9,806 nucleotides of DNA from JBEEMU01 sp043778315 (GTDB lineage Bacteria; Bacteroidota; Bacteroidia; Chitinophagales; Saprospiraceae). Every line of letters starts with the position of its first letter. Positions within the stretch are counted from its first letter, which is position 1. The stretch spans positions 1-9,806 of the forward strand of contig JAYWGJ010000048.1 of the NCBI GenBank assembly GCA_043778315.1. The letters run 5' to 3'. The notes under the pieces were generated by a model. That model was given only the letters and a program-made list of their open reading frames with translations. It did no database searches and had not been told where the DNA came from. Positions 1 to 6,107 of this stretch are shown here, piece after piece. The translations under genes were made by a program, and so were the position numbers.

Positions 1-63
1 GTTACCACCACTGAAAATAATGTCACAAATAACGATGATTATCAATTAAAATTACAGTTTTAA
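1..63 (+). CDS. Possible C-terminal end of an upstream gene (partial)
   Basis: Frame 1 is open from the window edge to a TAA at 61-63 and gives 20 residues ending in YQLKLQF. An alternating hydrophobic stretch ending in Phe is what the last beta strand of an outer-membrane barrel protein looks like, so the tail of such a protein is one reading. The piece is far too short to identify, and 20 open codons can occur by chance. The other two forward frames stop earlier (frame 3 at 10-12, frame 2 at 47-49). Function unknown. Confidence 0.35.
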   Translation, partial: VTTTENNVTNNDDYQLKLQF

Positions 64-104
64 CTTTCACTTTTCGTCAACCTTTTTTAGGTAGGCACAA
101 AATA

Positions 105-253
105 AAAACTATAAGCAGTAAGCCACAAACTAAAAACTTTTGACCTTCGCGACGGTCAAAAGTTTTTAGCTTACAGCTTAACGCTCATCAAAGTTTATTG
201 CTTACAGTTTATTGCTTAACGCTCATCAAAGTTTATTGCTTGCAGTTTATAGC
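105..253. repeat. Hairpin plus 38-bp tandem repeat upstream of purC
   Basis: Two parts are visible. First, a perfect 16-bp inverted repeat, arms 130-145 and 154-169, around an 8-base loop containing TCGCGA; the words AAGCAGTAAG (113-122) and CTTACAGCTT (170-179) flank it and nearly pair with each other. Second, two tandem copies of a 38-bp unit (176-213 and 214-251) that differ at two positions. The shared core is (A/T)GCTTACAG followed by a T-rich stretch, and the same core recurs in the array at 5712-6096. The last copy ends only about 17 bases before the purC start, so purC transcription must start inside or upstream of the repeats. There is no coding sign here. Confidence 0.85.
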
Positions 254-268
254 TCAGAGTTTAAAAAT

Positions 269-1195
269 ATGTTATCTACAACAAACCTACATTTACACCA
301 ACAAACCAAGGTCTATCACGGTAAAGTACGCGACGTATATACGCTCGCCGACGGTCGCTTAGTGATGGTCGCTACCGACCGCATCAGCGCGTTTGACCAC
401 ATTCTGCCGCGCACTATTCCGCATAAAGGTCAGGTACTCAATCAGTTGGCATTGCATTTTTTGGCGGCGACCGCCGATACCGTTCCGAATTGGGTGCTGA
501 GTAGTCCCGACCCGAACGTGACTGTTGGCGTAGCTTGTGAGCCGTTTCGGGTAGAAATGGTGATACGCGGCTACCTCACGGGACACGCGGCGCGCACCTA
601 CGCGGCTGGCGGACGCATACTTTGCGGCGTAGCGTTACCCGACGGCTTGCGCGAACACGACGCGCTGCTCGCGCCTATTATCACGCCGACTACGAAGGCG
701 ATGGAGGGTCACGACGAAGATATTTCACGCGAAGAGATTTTGGCGCAAGGCATCGTTAGCGAAAGCGATTACCTACAACTCGAGGCTTATACGCGTGCGC
801 TTTTCGCGAAAGGTACAGCGATGGCAGCCGCTCGCGGCTTGATATTAGTAGATACGAAGTACGAATTTGGCAAACGGGACGGCAAAATCATTTTGATAGA
901 CGAAATACACACGCCCGATAGCTCGCGGTATTTTTACGCGGACGGCTACACCGAGCGACAGGCACGAGGCGAACAACAACGGCAACTCTCCAAAGAGTTT
1001 GTTAGAGAATGGCTTATCGCTAACGGTTTTCAGGGTAAAGACGGACAAATAATGCCTGCGATGCCCGACGAATTTGTGGCGCAAATCAGTCAGCGATACA
1101 TAGAATTGTACGAGCAGATAACGGGCAAAACCTTCGTCGCTGCCGATACAAGCGATATAGAGGCGCGCATCGCGCACAACTTAGAAAATATTTAA
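269..1195 (+). CDS. purC: Phosphoribosylaminoimidazole-succinocarboxamide synthase (SAICAR synthetase)
   Basis: This cytoplasmic enzyme of de novo purine synthesis joins CAIR and aspartate, using ATP, to make SAICAR. The 308-residue protein carries the family's signatures in order: GKVRDVY (18-24) in the N-terminal nucleotide-binding lobe, the DRISAFD segment (37-43), RGYLTG (100-105), PIITPTTKA (136-144), DTKYEFG (195-201) and DEIHTPDSSR (211-220), which contribute to substrate and metal binding. The length of just over 300 residues fits the longer, yeast-like form rather than the roughly 240-residue E. coli form. I chose the ATG at 269. An open frame extends back to a TTG at 212, but those 19 residues come entirely from the 38-bp tandem repeat and do not resemble PurC. 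No Shine-Dalgarno sequence is evident, as is usual in Bacteroidota. No other purine gene is in the window, so it looks monocistronic; a hairpin follows 20 bases after the stop. Confidence 0.96.
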   Translation: MLSTTNLHLHQQTKVYHGKVRDVYTLADGRLVMVATDRISAFDHILPRTIPHKGQVLNQLALHFLAATADTVPNWVLSSPDPNVTVGVACEPFRVEMVIRGYLTGHAARTYAAGGRILCGVALPDGLREHDALLAPIITPTTKAMEGHDEDISREEILAQGIVSESDYLQLEAYTRALFAKGTAMAAARGLILVDTKYEFGKRDGKIILIDEIHTPDSSRYFYADGYTERQARGEQQRQLSKEFVREWLIANGFQGKDGQIMPAMPDEFVAQISQRYIELYEQITGKTFVAADTSDIEARIAHNLENI

Positions 1196-1199
1196 AATT

Positions 1200-1247
1200 G
1201 TAGTAATAACTACAAAAGGTCGAGGTGGCAATGCTGCTCCGACCTTT
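1200..1247 (+). terminator. Probable hairpin terminator after purC
   Basis: Two hairpins follow the purC stop: a small one, GTAGT/ACTAC (1200-1204 and 1209-1213), and an 8-bp perfect stem AAAGGTCG/CGACCTTT (1215-1222 and 1240-1247) with a 17-base loop. The tail is AT-rich but lacks a true T run, so it may be a weak terminator or a 3'-end stabiliser. Confidence 0.45.
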
Positions 1248-1409
1248 CATTATATATGTGTATTTAAAATCTTATTTCAGTGGCAATATTTTTATTTTTA
1301 CAAAATAAATCGACTATTTTGCTTACTTTCACGTCATATTTAAGCATTACAAAAATAATTACTGTATTAAATAATTAGTAAACAAGTTATTATAAAAATA
1401 CTTATTTGA

Positions 1410-1417
1410 TATATTTG
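1410..1417 (+). promoter_or_regulatory. Candidate -7 promoter box for the subtilase gene
   Basis: TATATTTG matches the Bacteroidota -7 consensus TAnnTTTG. It lies 48 bases before the ATG at 1466, in the middle of a very AT-rich gap of 270 bp. I see no clean TTG-type -33 box about 20 bases upstream, so the call rests on the -7 box and position only. Confidence 0.45.
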
Positions 1418-1465
1418 TTTTAAAACACATACTTATTGTGCCAACAAAATCAATTTATAAAATTA

Positions 1466-3121
1466 ATGAAAAAAATATTATTTGCTTTTTTCGCGCTTTT
1501 CGCGCTGATGAATACCGTTGCTGCACAAAAAAACTTAGACCGCTACCGCATTGATTTTGTGGACAAACGCGGTACGCCGTACTCGGTTGCGCGCCCGTGG
1601 GAATACCTGTCGCCACGCGCCTTGGCGCGTCGCGACCGCTACGGCATTCCGATTAATTTTGACGATTTGCCCGTCGCGCCGCGCTATATAAACGCCGTAA
1701 CCGCTACGGGCGCGAAGGTGCTAACGACCCTAAAATGGTTCAATTCTATCTCCGTACAAGCCGATACGGTACAGATAGAAAAAATAAGAAAAATGCCGTT
1801 TGTGCGCGCCGTGAAGGCAACGAGCAAAACGCGCACTCCAAAAGCCTCGCGTCCTGGTGGCGAAATAGTACGCCGAACTGATTACACACGCACCTCGAAT
1901 CCTTACGGTTATGGTTACAATCAGATAAAAATGCTCAACGGCGTGGTGATGCACGACTTGGGCTACGATGGTACAGGTATGATGATTTGCATTATGGACG
2001 GCGGTTTTCAGAACGCCGATGTGATGCCGTTTTTTGATAGTATAAGAGCAGAAAAACGACTTATCGCTACACACGACTTTACGGACGGCGACGATTTTGT
2101 GTACGACCACAGCAATCACGGGACTTACGTTTTTGGTTGCATTGGTGCTAATTTGCCAGGTTTGCTTATAGGAACTGCGCCAAAAGCGAGTTTTGTATTG
2201 CTAAAAACGGAAGATGCGAGTTCGGAAACGCCGCAAGAAGAGGACAACTGGGCGGCTGGTGTGGAATATGCAGATAGTATTGGCGCAGATGTGGTCAATT
2301 CGTCGCTCGGATACACTGTTTTTGATGCGAATGCTAAGTTTTTGAGTTATAAATACGATGATTTGAACGGAAAAAAGTCACGCGCATCGTTGGCAGCAAC
2401 AAAAGCGGCTAAAAAAGGTTTACTTATCGTAAATAGCGCGGGCAACTCTGGCGGCGACGATTGGCATTATGTAGGTACGCCTGCCGATGCCGACTCTATT
2501 TTGTCGGTCGCGGCGGTGGATAGGTTTGGCGAACGCGCCTATTTCAGTAGCTACGGACCTACTGCCGACGGGCGTATCGCGCCAAATGTGGCGGCTCGTG
2601 GCTTCGATGCCGTGTCGGGAAATCTAAGCGGCTACACGGTCGATTCGGTGAGTGGAACGTCGTTTTCGTCGCCGATAACGGCTGGAATGGTGGCTTCACT
2701 TTGGAGCGCAACGCCGCGCAACACGAATATGGAAGTGATAGAGGCATTGAAAATGGCAGGCAATCAGTCGCAAAAACCCGACGACGGTTTGGGCTTCGGT
2801 ATTCCCGATTATTACAAAGCATTTTATTTGCTCAATGACGGTTTGATTGACGCGAACGGCGAAGACGAGGTTTTTGTCAATCGGTCAGGCGAACTCAATA
2901 TCGCTACCCGAAATCAAGTTTTCAATCCGCTCAACGCCGACCCGCTCAACGTACATATATATAATGTGATGGGGCAAGAAGTTTATACGCGTGAGACGCT
3001 CGCAACCACCGAACTCGACCGCCACAAAGTACAATATTGGGAAAAATTACCCGCAGGCGCGTACCGCGTTTATGTGCAGCGCGGCAGAGATACTTATAAC
3101 TTATTGGTTCTCAAAGGTTAG
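1466..3121 (+). CDS. Secreted subtilisin-like serine protease (family S8) with T9SS C-terminal sorting domain
   Basis: This is an exported endopeptidase of 551 residues. A signal peptide is clear at 1-20 (MKKILFAFFALFAL..., small residues before QK). Residues about 25-120 form the N-terminal region typical of Bacteroidota subtilases, with an SPRALARRDRYGI-like segment. The peptidase S8 domain follows with the full triad: Asp178 in IMDGGF, His218 in NHGTYV, Ser399 in GTSFSSP, plus the oxyanion Asn327 in SAGNSG. The last 75 residues or so (about 477-551), with NPLN, VHIYNVMGQEVY and LPAGAYRVYV, match a Por/type IX type-A sorting domain, so the protein should cross the outer membrane by T9SS and be released or anchored at the surface. 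I chose the ATG at 1466 because the signal peptide begins there; a TTG at 1436 is in frame but adds ten polar residues. It stands alone between AT-rich gaps. The substrate is unknown. Confidence 0.93.
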   Translation: MKKILFAFFALFALMNTVAAQKNLDRYRIDFVDKRGTPYSVARPWEYLSPRALARRDRYGIPINFDDLPVAPRYINAVTATGAKVLTTLKWFNSISVQADTVQIEKIRKMPFVRAVKATSKTRTPKASRPGGEIVRRTDYTRTSNPYGYGYNQIKMLNGVVMHDLGYDGTGMMICIMDGGFQNADVMPFFDSIRAEKRLIATHDFTDGDDFVYDHSNHGTYVFGCIGANLPGLLIGTAPKASFVLLKTEDASSETPQEEDNWAAGVEYADSIGADVVNSSLGYTVFDANAKFLSYKYDDLNGKKSRASLAATKAAKKGLLIVNSAGNSGGDDWHYVGTPADADSILSVAAVDRFGERAYFSSYGPTADGRIAPNVAARGFDAVSGNLSGYTVDSVSGTSFSSPITAGMVASLWSATPRNTNMEVIEALKMAGNQSQKPDDGLGFGIPDYYKAFYLLNDGLIDANGEDEVFVNRSGELNIATRNQVFNPLNADPLNVHIYNVMGQEVYTRETLATTELDRHKVQYWEKLPAGAYRVYVQRGRDTYNLLVLKG

Positions 3122-3186
3122 AAATAAAGATAGGAATAAGAATTAAATAAAGTAAAAAATAAGTATTATAAATAAAAAATAAGGCG

Positions 3187-3194
3187 TATTTTTG
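3187..3194 (+). promoter_or_regulatory. Candidate -7 promoter box for dnaX
   Basis: TATTTTTG fits the Bacteroidota TAnnTTTG -7 box and lies 75 bases before the dnaX ATG, after an AT-rich stretch of 65 bp following the protease stop. No convincing -33 box is visible. Confidence 0.4.
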
Positions 3195-3226
3195 TGAATA
3201 AATTAATGCGTAACACGCTCCCGTAA

Positions 3227-3246
3227 AACCACAAAATATTGTGGTT
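3227..3246 (+). promoter_or_regulatory. Perfect 8-bp hairpin in the dnaX leader
   Basis: AACCACAA (3227-3234) and TTGTGGTT (3239-3246) form a perfect stem with a 4-base AATA loop, ending 23 bases before the dnaX start. With the candidate promoter at 3187 it would lie in the 5' untranslated RNA. It could be an operator-like palindrome or an RNA structure; nothing in the sequence decides. There is no T run after it, so it is not a standard terminator. Confidence 0.5.
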
Positions 3247-3269
3247 CTGCCAGTAAATAAAACTAAAAA

Positions 3270-5018
3270 ATGTCCGATTTCGTCGTTTCCGCCCGCAAAT
3301 ACCGTCCGCTCCGTTTCAACGACGTGGTAGGGCAGGCGCACGTTACTAATACGCTCAAAAATGCGTTCAGAAGCGGACACCTCGCCCATGCTTTTCTGTT
3401 CACGGGTCCGCGTGGTGTGGGCAAAACTACATGCGCCCGCATCATGGCGAAGGTACTCAATTGCGAGCAACCGACCGCCGATTGGGAGGCTTGCGACACT
3501 TGTAACTCCTGCAAAGCGTTTCGCGAAAACGCCTCGTTTAATGTACACGAACTCGATGCCGCGTCTAATAATTCGGTAGAGCATATCCGTGCGCTTATCG
3601 AGCAAGTGCGGTTTCAGCCGCAACAAGGCAAGTACAAAATCTATATTATAGACGAGGTTCACATGCTCACGACCGCCGCTTTCAACGCTTTTTTGAAGAC
3701 GCTGGAAGAGCCGCCGAGCTACGCTAAGTTCATATTAGCAACTACCGAACGCCATAAAATACTACCAACTATACTATCACGTTGTCAGATATTCGATTTT
3801 AATCGGATACAAGTAAGCGATATGCAGTTGCATTTAGCGCATATTTGCGCCGAAGAAAAAATCACCGCTGACGCGGACGCGCTCCATATTATTGCACAAA
3901 AAGCAGACGGCGCGCTCCGCGATGCACTCAGTATTTTTGACCGTATAGTATCGTATTCGGGCGATAAAATCAGCTACGACGATGTTATTTTGAACTTAAA
4001 TATTCTCGATTACGATTATTTTTTCAAAATGATAGACGCAATGCTCGCCGAAGATATGGCGCAGGTCTTGTTGCTTTTTGACGATATACAACGCAAAGGC
4101 TTCGATAGCGAAGCATTTATCAACGGCTTGACCGCGCATATTCGCGATATTTTGGTGTGTAAAGACCCGCTTACCTGGTCACTTTTGGAGGCAGGCGACG
4201 CGCTGCGGGCGCGGTATCAGCAGCAGGCGCAAAACGCTTCGCTGTCTTTTTTGCTTACCGCAATGAACGTGGGCAACGAGTGCGACATTCGTATGGGTAT
4301 GGCGCGGGACAAAAAATTGCACGTTCAGATGCACCTGATAAAAATGACGTTTATCGGTCGGAGCTTACAGCTCGCGACAGAAAAAAAAAATGATAATACC
4401 GAACTAAGTACCACCATTATACCCAAAAAACAAGCCGAAACACCCAAAATAACGGTACAAGCGGCTACCGCAACCGCCGTGAGCGACGCGCCGCCGCCAT
4501 CATATAGAGACAGAAATAAAGTAAGCGAGCCGACTAATGCGCCTGTTTCTATGTTAGAAAAGTTGGCAATAGCAGCGAAAAAAAATATAGAAGAAAACAG
4601 CGCGCCCGTTCTACAAAATGATACGCCTATTGAACTATCTGACTTGAAAGCGACTTGGTTAGCTTACGCCGAAACGGTCGAGTCGCCTACATTTAAGGTG
4701 GTACTGAAAGAACTCGCGCCTACTATTTTATTACAAGACAATACCAATATTTTAATCACGGTAGGCAGTACACTCGCCAAAACGCAAGTAAGCGGCGACT
4801 TACTTTTATTGGATAATTTGCGTACCGCGCTCCATGCGCCGCAACTGCAATTTGTAATAGAAGTAGAGCGCAAAGAACCCGACCCGTTGCTACAAACTGC
4901 CGCCGCGCCCACTAATTTGGCGTTAAGCAACAGAGAAAAATTACTAAAAATAGCGGACGAAAATCCTTTGGTACAAGCGTTTTGTAAGCAATTTGATTTG
5001 CGATTTGCACAAAAATAA
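3270..5018 (+). CDS. dnaX: DNA polymerase III subunit gamma/tau (clamp loader ATPase)
   Basis: DnaX is the motor of the clamp loader, which opens the sliding clamp on primed DNA and ties the polymerases together at the fork. The 582-residue protein starts with the family's conserved RKYRPLRFNDVVGQ segment, then Walker A GPRGVGKT (46-53), the zinc module with Cys65, Cys75, Cys78 and Cys81, Walker B IIDE (126-129), the SRC arginine-finger motif (170-172) and sensor 2 GALRDALS (214-221). Domain III (about 249-369) forms the loader ring. From 371 the chain becomes a polar linker and then a C-terminal domain (about 430-582), the likely tau-like part. The gene switches from domain III to linker exactly at an A10 run (4381-4390) preceded by a hairpin (4357-4378). 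The ATG at 3270 is chosen because conserved sequence begins within ten residues. The downstream gene is also a DNA-binding candidate but has its own promoter-like box. Confidence 0.97.
   Translation: MSDFVVSARKYRPLRFNDVVGQAHVTNTLKNAFRSGHLAHAFLFTGPRGVGKTTCARIMAKVLNCEQPTADWEACDTCNSCKAFRENASFNVHELDAASNNSVEHIRALIEQVRFQPQQGKYKIYIIDEVHMLTTAAFNAFLKTLEEPPSYAKFILATTERHKILPTILSRCQIFDFNRIQVSDMQLHLAHICAEEKITADADALHIIAQKADGALRDALSIFDRIVSYSGDKISYDDVILNLNILDYDYFFKMIDAMLAEDMAQVLLLFDDIQRKGFDSEAFINGLTAHIRDILVCKDPLTWSLLEAGDALRARYQQQAQNASLSFLLTAMNVGNECDIRMGMARDKKLHVQMHLIKMTFIGRSLQLATEKKNDNTELSTTIIPKKQAETPKITVQAATATAVSDAPPPSYRDRNKVSEPTNAPVSMLEKLAIAAKKNIEENSAPVLQNDTPIELSDLKATWLAYAETVESPTFKVVLKELAPTILLQDNTNILITVGSTLAKTQVSGDLLLLDNLRTALHAPQLQFVIEVERKEPDPLLQTAAAPTNLALSNREKLLKIADENPLVQAFCKQFDLRFAQK
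4357..4393 (+). promoter_or_regulatory. Candidate programmed slippage site in dnaX (hairpin + A10 + nearby stops)
   Basis: The coding strand holds a 9-bp stem (4357-4365 with 4369-4378, one bulged G at 4374, loop TAC), then two bases, then ten A (4381-4390). The normal reading is GAA AAA AAA AAT (Glu371 to Asn374). A -1 shift on the run, or one extra A in the mRNA, reads AAA TGA and stops at 4391-4393, giving 374 residues. One A fewer stops at TAA 4405-4407, giving 378 residues. Both short forms keep the ATPase and ring-forming domains and lose the tau region, as E. coli gamma and the Thermus dnaX slippage product do. The structural layout is seen; the function is inferred. Confidence 0.55.
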
Positions 5019-5051
5019 GACTATTTTTAGTTCGACAATCAAAAAAAGTTG

Positions 5052-5059
5052 TACATTTG
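5052..5059 (+). promoter_or_regulatory. Candidate -7 promoter box for the DUF3127 gene
   Basis: TACATTTG, followed by C, matches the Bacteroidota TAnnTTTG box. It lies 33 bases after the dnaX stop and about 230 bases before the next annotated start, implying a leader RNA of about 225 bases. The -33 region is not clear. Confidence 0.5.
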
Positions 5060-5097
5060 CAATATTGAAGACACAAAACAAGAGGGTTATCTTTTAG

Positions 5098-5202
5098 ATG
5101 GTAAGGAGTGTGCTAACAATTTTTTATCGGAAAGAAAAAAGTTTTTTTGAGCATATCAATTTTTTAAACGCAGAGAAGCAAAGGGACAAAGAAGCAAAGT
5201 GA
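5098..5202 (+). CDS. Possible 34-residue leader ORF
   Basis: An ATG about 40 bases after the TACATTTG box opens a 34-codon frame ending in TGA at 5200-5202. The product would have a short hydrophobic start (MVRSVLTIF) and a charged tail (EKQRDKEAK) that is encoded by a GCAAAG-type repeat stretch. No family is recognised. It may be a chance frame in the leader of the DUF3127 gene. Confidence 0.18.
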   Translation: MVRSVLTIFYRKEKSFFEHINFLNAEKQRDKEAK

Positions 5203-5228
5203 GTAAGTTTTTTTATTGCTACGCAAAG
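5167..5228. repeat. GCAAAG/GCAGAG-rich low-complexity stretch
   Basis: Within 62 bases the hexamer-like words GCAGAG, GCAAAG (twice before 5200, and again at 5223-5228) and ACAAAG recur at short, irregular spacing. ACGCAGAG/GCAAAG-type strings turn up between genes in many environmental bacteria as dispersed repeats, and this may be a short copy. The flanking poly-A and poly-T runs make this 230-bp leader very low in complexity. No stable hairpin is evident. Confidence 0.5.
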
Positions 5229-5290
5229 AAAAACAGATATAAAAACAGAATCAATAGAAATTCAATTATAAATCAATAAAAATATAAAAT

Positions 5291-5704
5291 ATGGCAGGCG
5301 CAAACAGCTTCGAAACAGAAGGTACACTATTTGAAATCTTCCCCACAGAACAAAAAACATCGAGTTTTCAGGCTCGGGAGTTCGTACTTGAAATTACGGA
5401 CGGCAACTATCCGCAGTTGGCAAAATTCCAAATGACGCAAGATAAATGTGCGATTATGGACACCTACACCAAGGGCGACCAGGTGAAAGTGTCGTTCAAT
5501 TTATCGGGACGCGCATGGAGCAAAGACGGCAGAAGCGGCTACATCACTAACCTCACAGCTTGGCGCGTAGAGCGTTTGAGCGGTGCGACACAAGCCGCGC
5601 CGCCGCCCGCACACGCAGGCAGCGCGCCACCCGTAGAGTCTTACGCGCCGCCCGTTACGCCCGTGCAACCGACCAATCAGGAAGCGGACGATTTACCATT
5701 TTAG
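5291..5704 (+). CDS. DUF3127 family protein with SSB-like C-terminal tail
   Basis: This 137-residue protein matches what I know of DUF3127, a Bacteroidota family of small OB-fold-like proteins. Residues about 6-95 form the compact domain: GTLFEIFPTEQKTSSFQAREFVLE, then GDQVKVSFNLSGRAW and YITNLTAWRVE, a strand-rich pattern like single-stranded-DNA-binding folds. Residues about 96-130 are a Pro/Ala-rich flexible linker, and the chain ends in DDLPF, the acidic-hydrophobic tip that in SSB proteins recruits replication and repair enzymes. An SSB-like role is therefore likely but inferred; it is not the standard SSB, which is longer and has different N-terminal motifs. The ATG at 5291 is the only sensible start; there is no Shine-Dalgarno sequence. 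It follows dnaX by 272 bp, and the repeat array begins within ten bases of its stop. Confidence 0.85.
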   Translation: MAGANSFETEGTLFEIFPTEQKTSSFQAREFVLEITDGNYPQLAKFQMTQDKCAIMDTYTKGDQVKVSFNLSGRAWSKDGRSGYITNLTAWRVERLSGATQAAPPPAHAGSAPPVESYAPPVTPVQPTNQEADDLPF

Positions 5705-5711
5705 GAAGCGA

Positions 5712-6096
5712 TAAGCTGTGAACTGTAAGCTATAAACTTATGTTCGCGAGGGTTATTTTACTTTAAGCTGTGAACTGTAAGCGATAAGCTTATGCTCGCG
5801 AGGGTCACTTTTACTTTAAGCTGTGAACTGTAAGCGATAAGCTTATGCTCGCGAGGGTCACTTCTACTTTAAGCTGTGAACTGTAAGCTATAAACCACCT
5901 TCGCGAAGGTCAAAAAGTTTATAGCTTACAGCTTGTAGTTTTGTGTAGTTTATAGCTTACAGCTTATAGTTTTGCCTCTCTAACGGTCAAAAAGTTTTTC
6001 GCTTACAGCTTTTAGTTTTGTGTAGTTTACAGCTTTAATTTTTGCCTCTCTAACGGTCAAAAGGTTTTTCGCTTACAGTTCATAGCTTACAGCTTA
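5712..6096. repeat. Polarity-switching repeat array upstream of the aldo/keto reductase gene
   Basis: The left half has tandem units of 52, 53 and 53 bp (5712-5763, 5764-5816, 5817-5869) plus a partial fourth from 5870. The second and third differ at one base; each holds AACTGTAAGC(T/G)ATAA and a TCGCGAGGGT word. At 5897-5910 sits a perfect 14-bp palindrome, ACCTTCGCGAAGGT, flanked by a 15-bp inverted repeat (5881-5895 with 5917-5931). From there to 6096 the core appears only as its reverse complement (TTATAGCTTACAG variants, about six copies), with two longer units sharing GCCTCTCTAACGGTCAAAA 70 bp apart (5974 and 6044). The array ends about 11 bases before the reductase start. The same family lies upstream of purC. 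It has no unique spacers and no open frame. Confidence 0.9.
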
Positions 6097-6107
6097 ATTT
6101 AAAAAAT

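Noticed and set aside
130..169. The 16-bp hairpin as an intrinsic terminator
   Set aside because: The stem is strong, but no T run follows it, and its sequence belongs to the repeat family also found at 5712-6096.
212..268. N-terminal extension of purC from a TTG at 212
   Set aside because: The extra 19 residues are a translation of the 38-bp tandem repeat, and PurC similarity begins only after the ATG at 269.
3111..3662. 183-codon open frame on the minus strand
   Set aside because: It overlaps the conserved N-terminus of dnaX and has no recognisable domain; its hydrophobic C-terminus comes from AT-rich intergenic DNA. It is a shadow frame.
4578..4585. Second A run (A8) in dnaX as another slippage site
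   Set aside because: It has no hairpin directly upstream, it lies inside the linker, and the -1 frame has no immediate stop; only the other shift meets a TAG at 4588-4590.
5712..6096. The array as a CRISPR locus
   Set aside because: Units follow one another without unique spacers, the units themselves vary, the core switches strand midway, and no cas gene is present.
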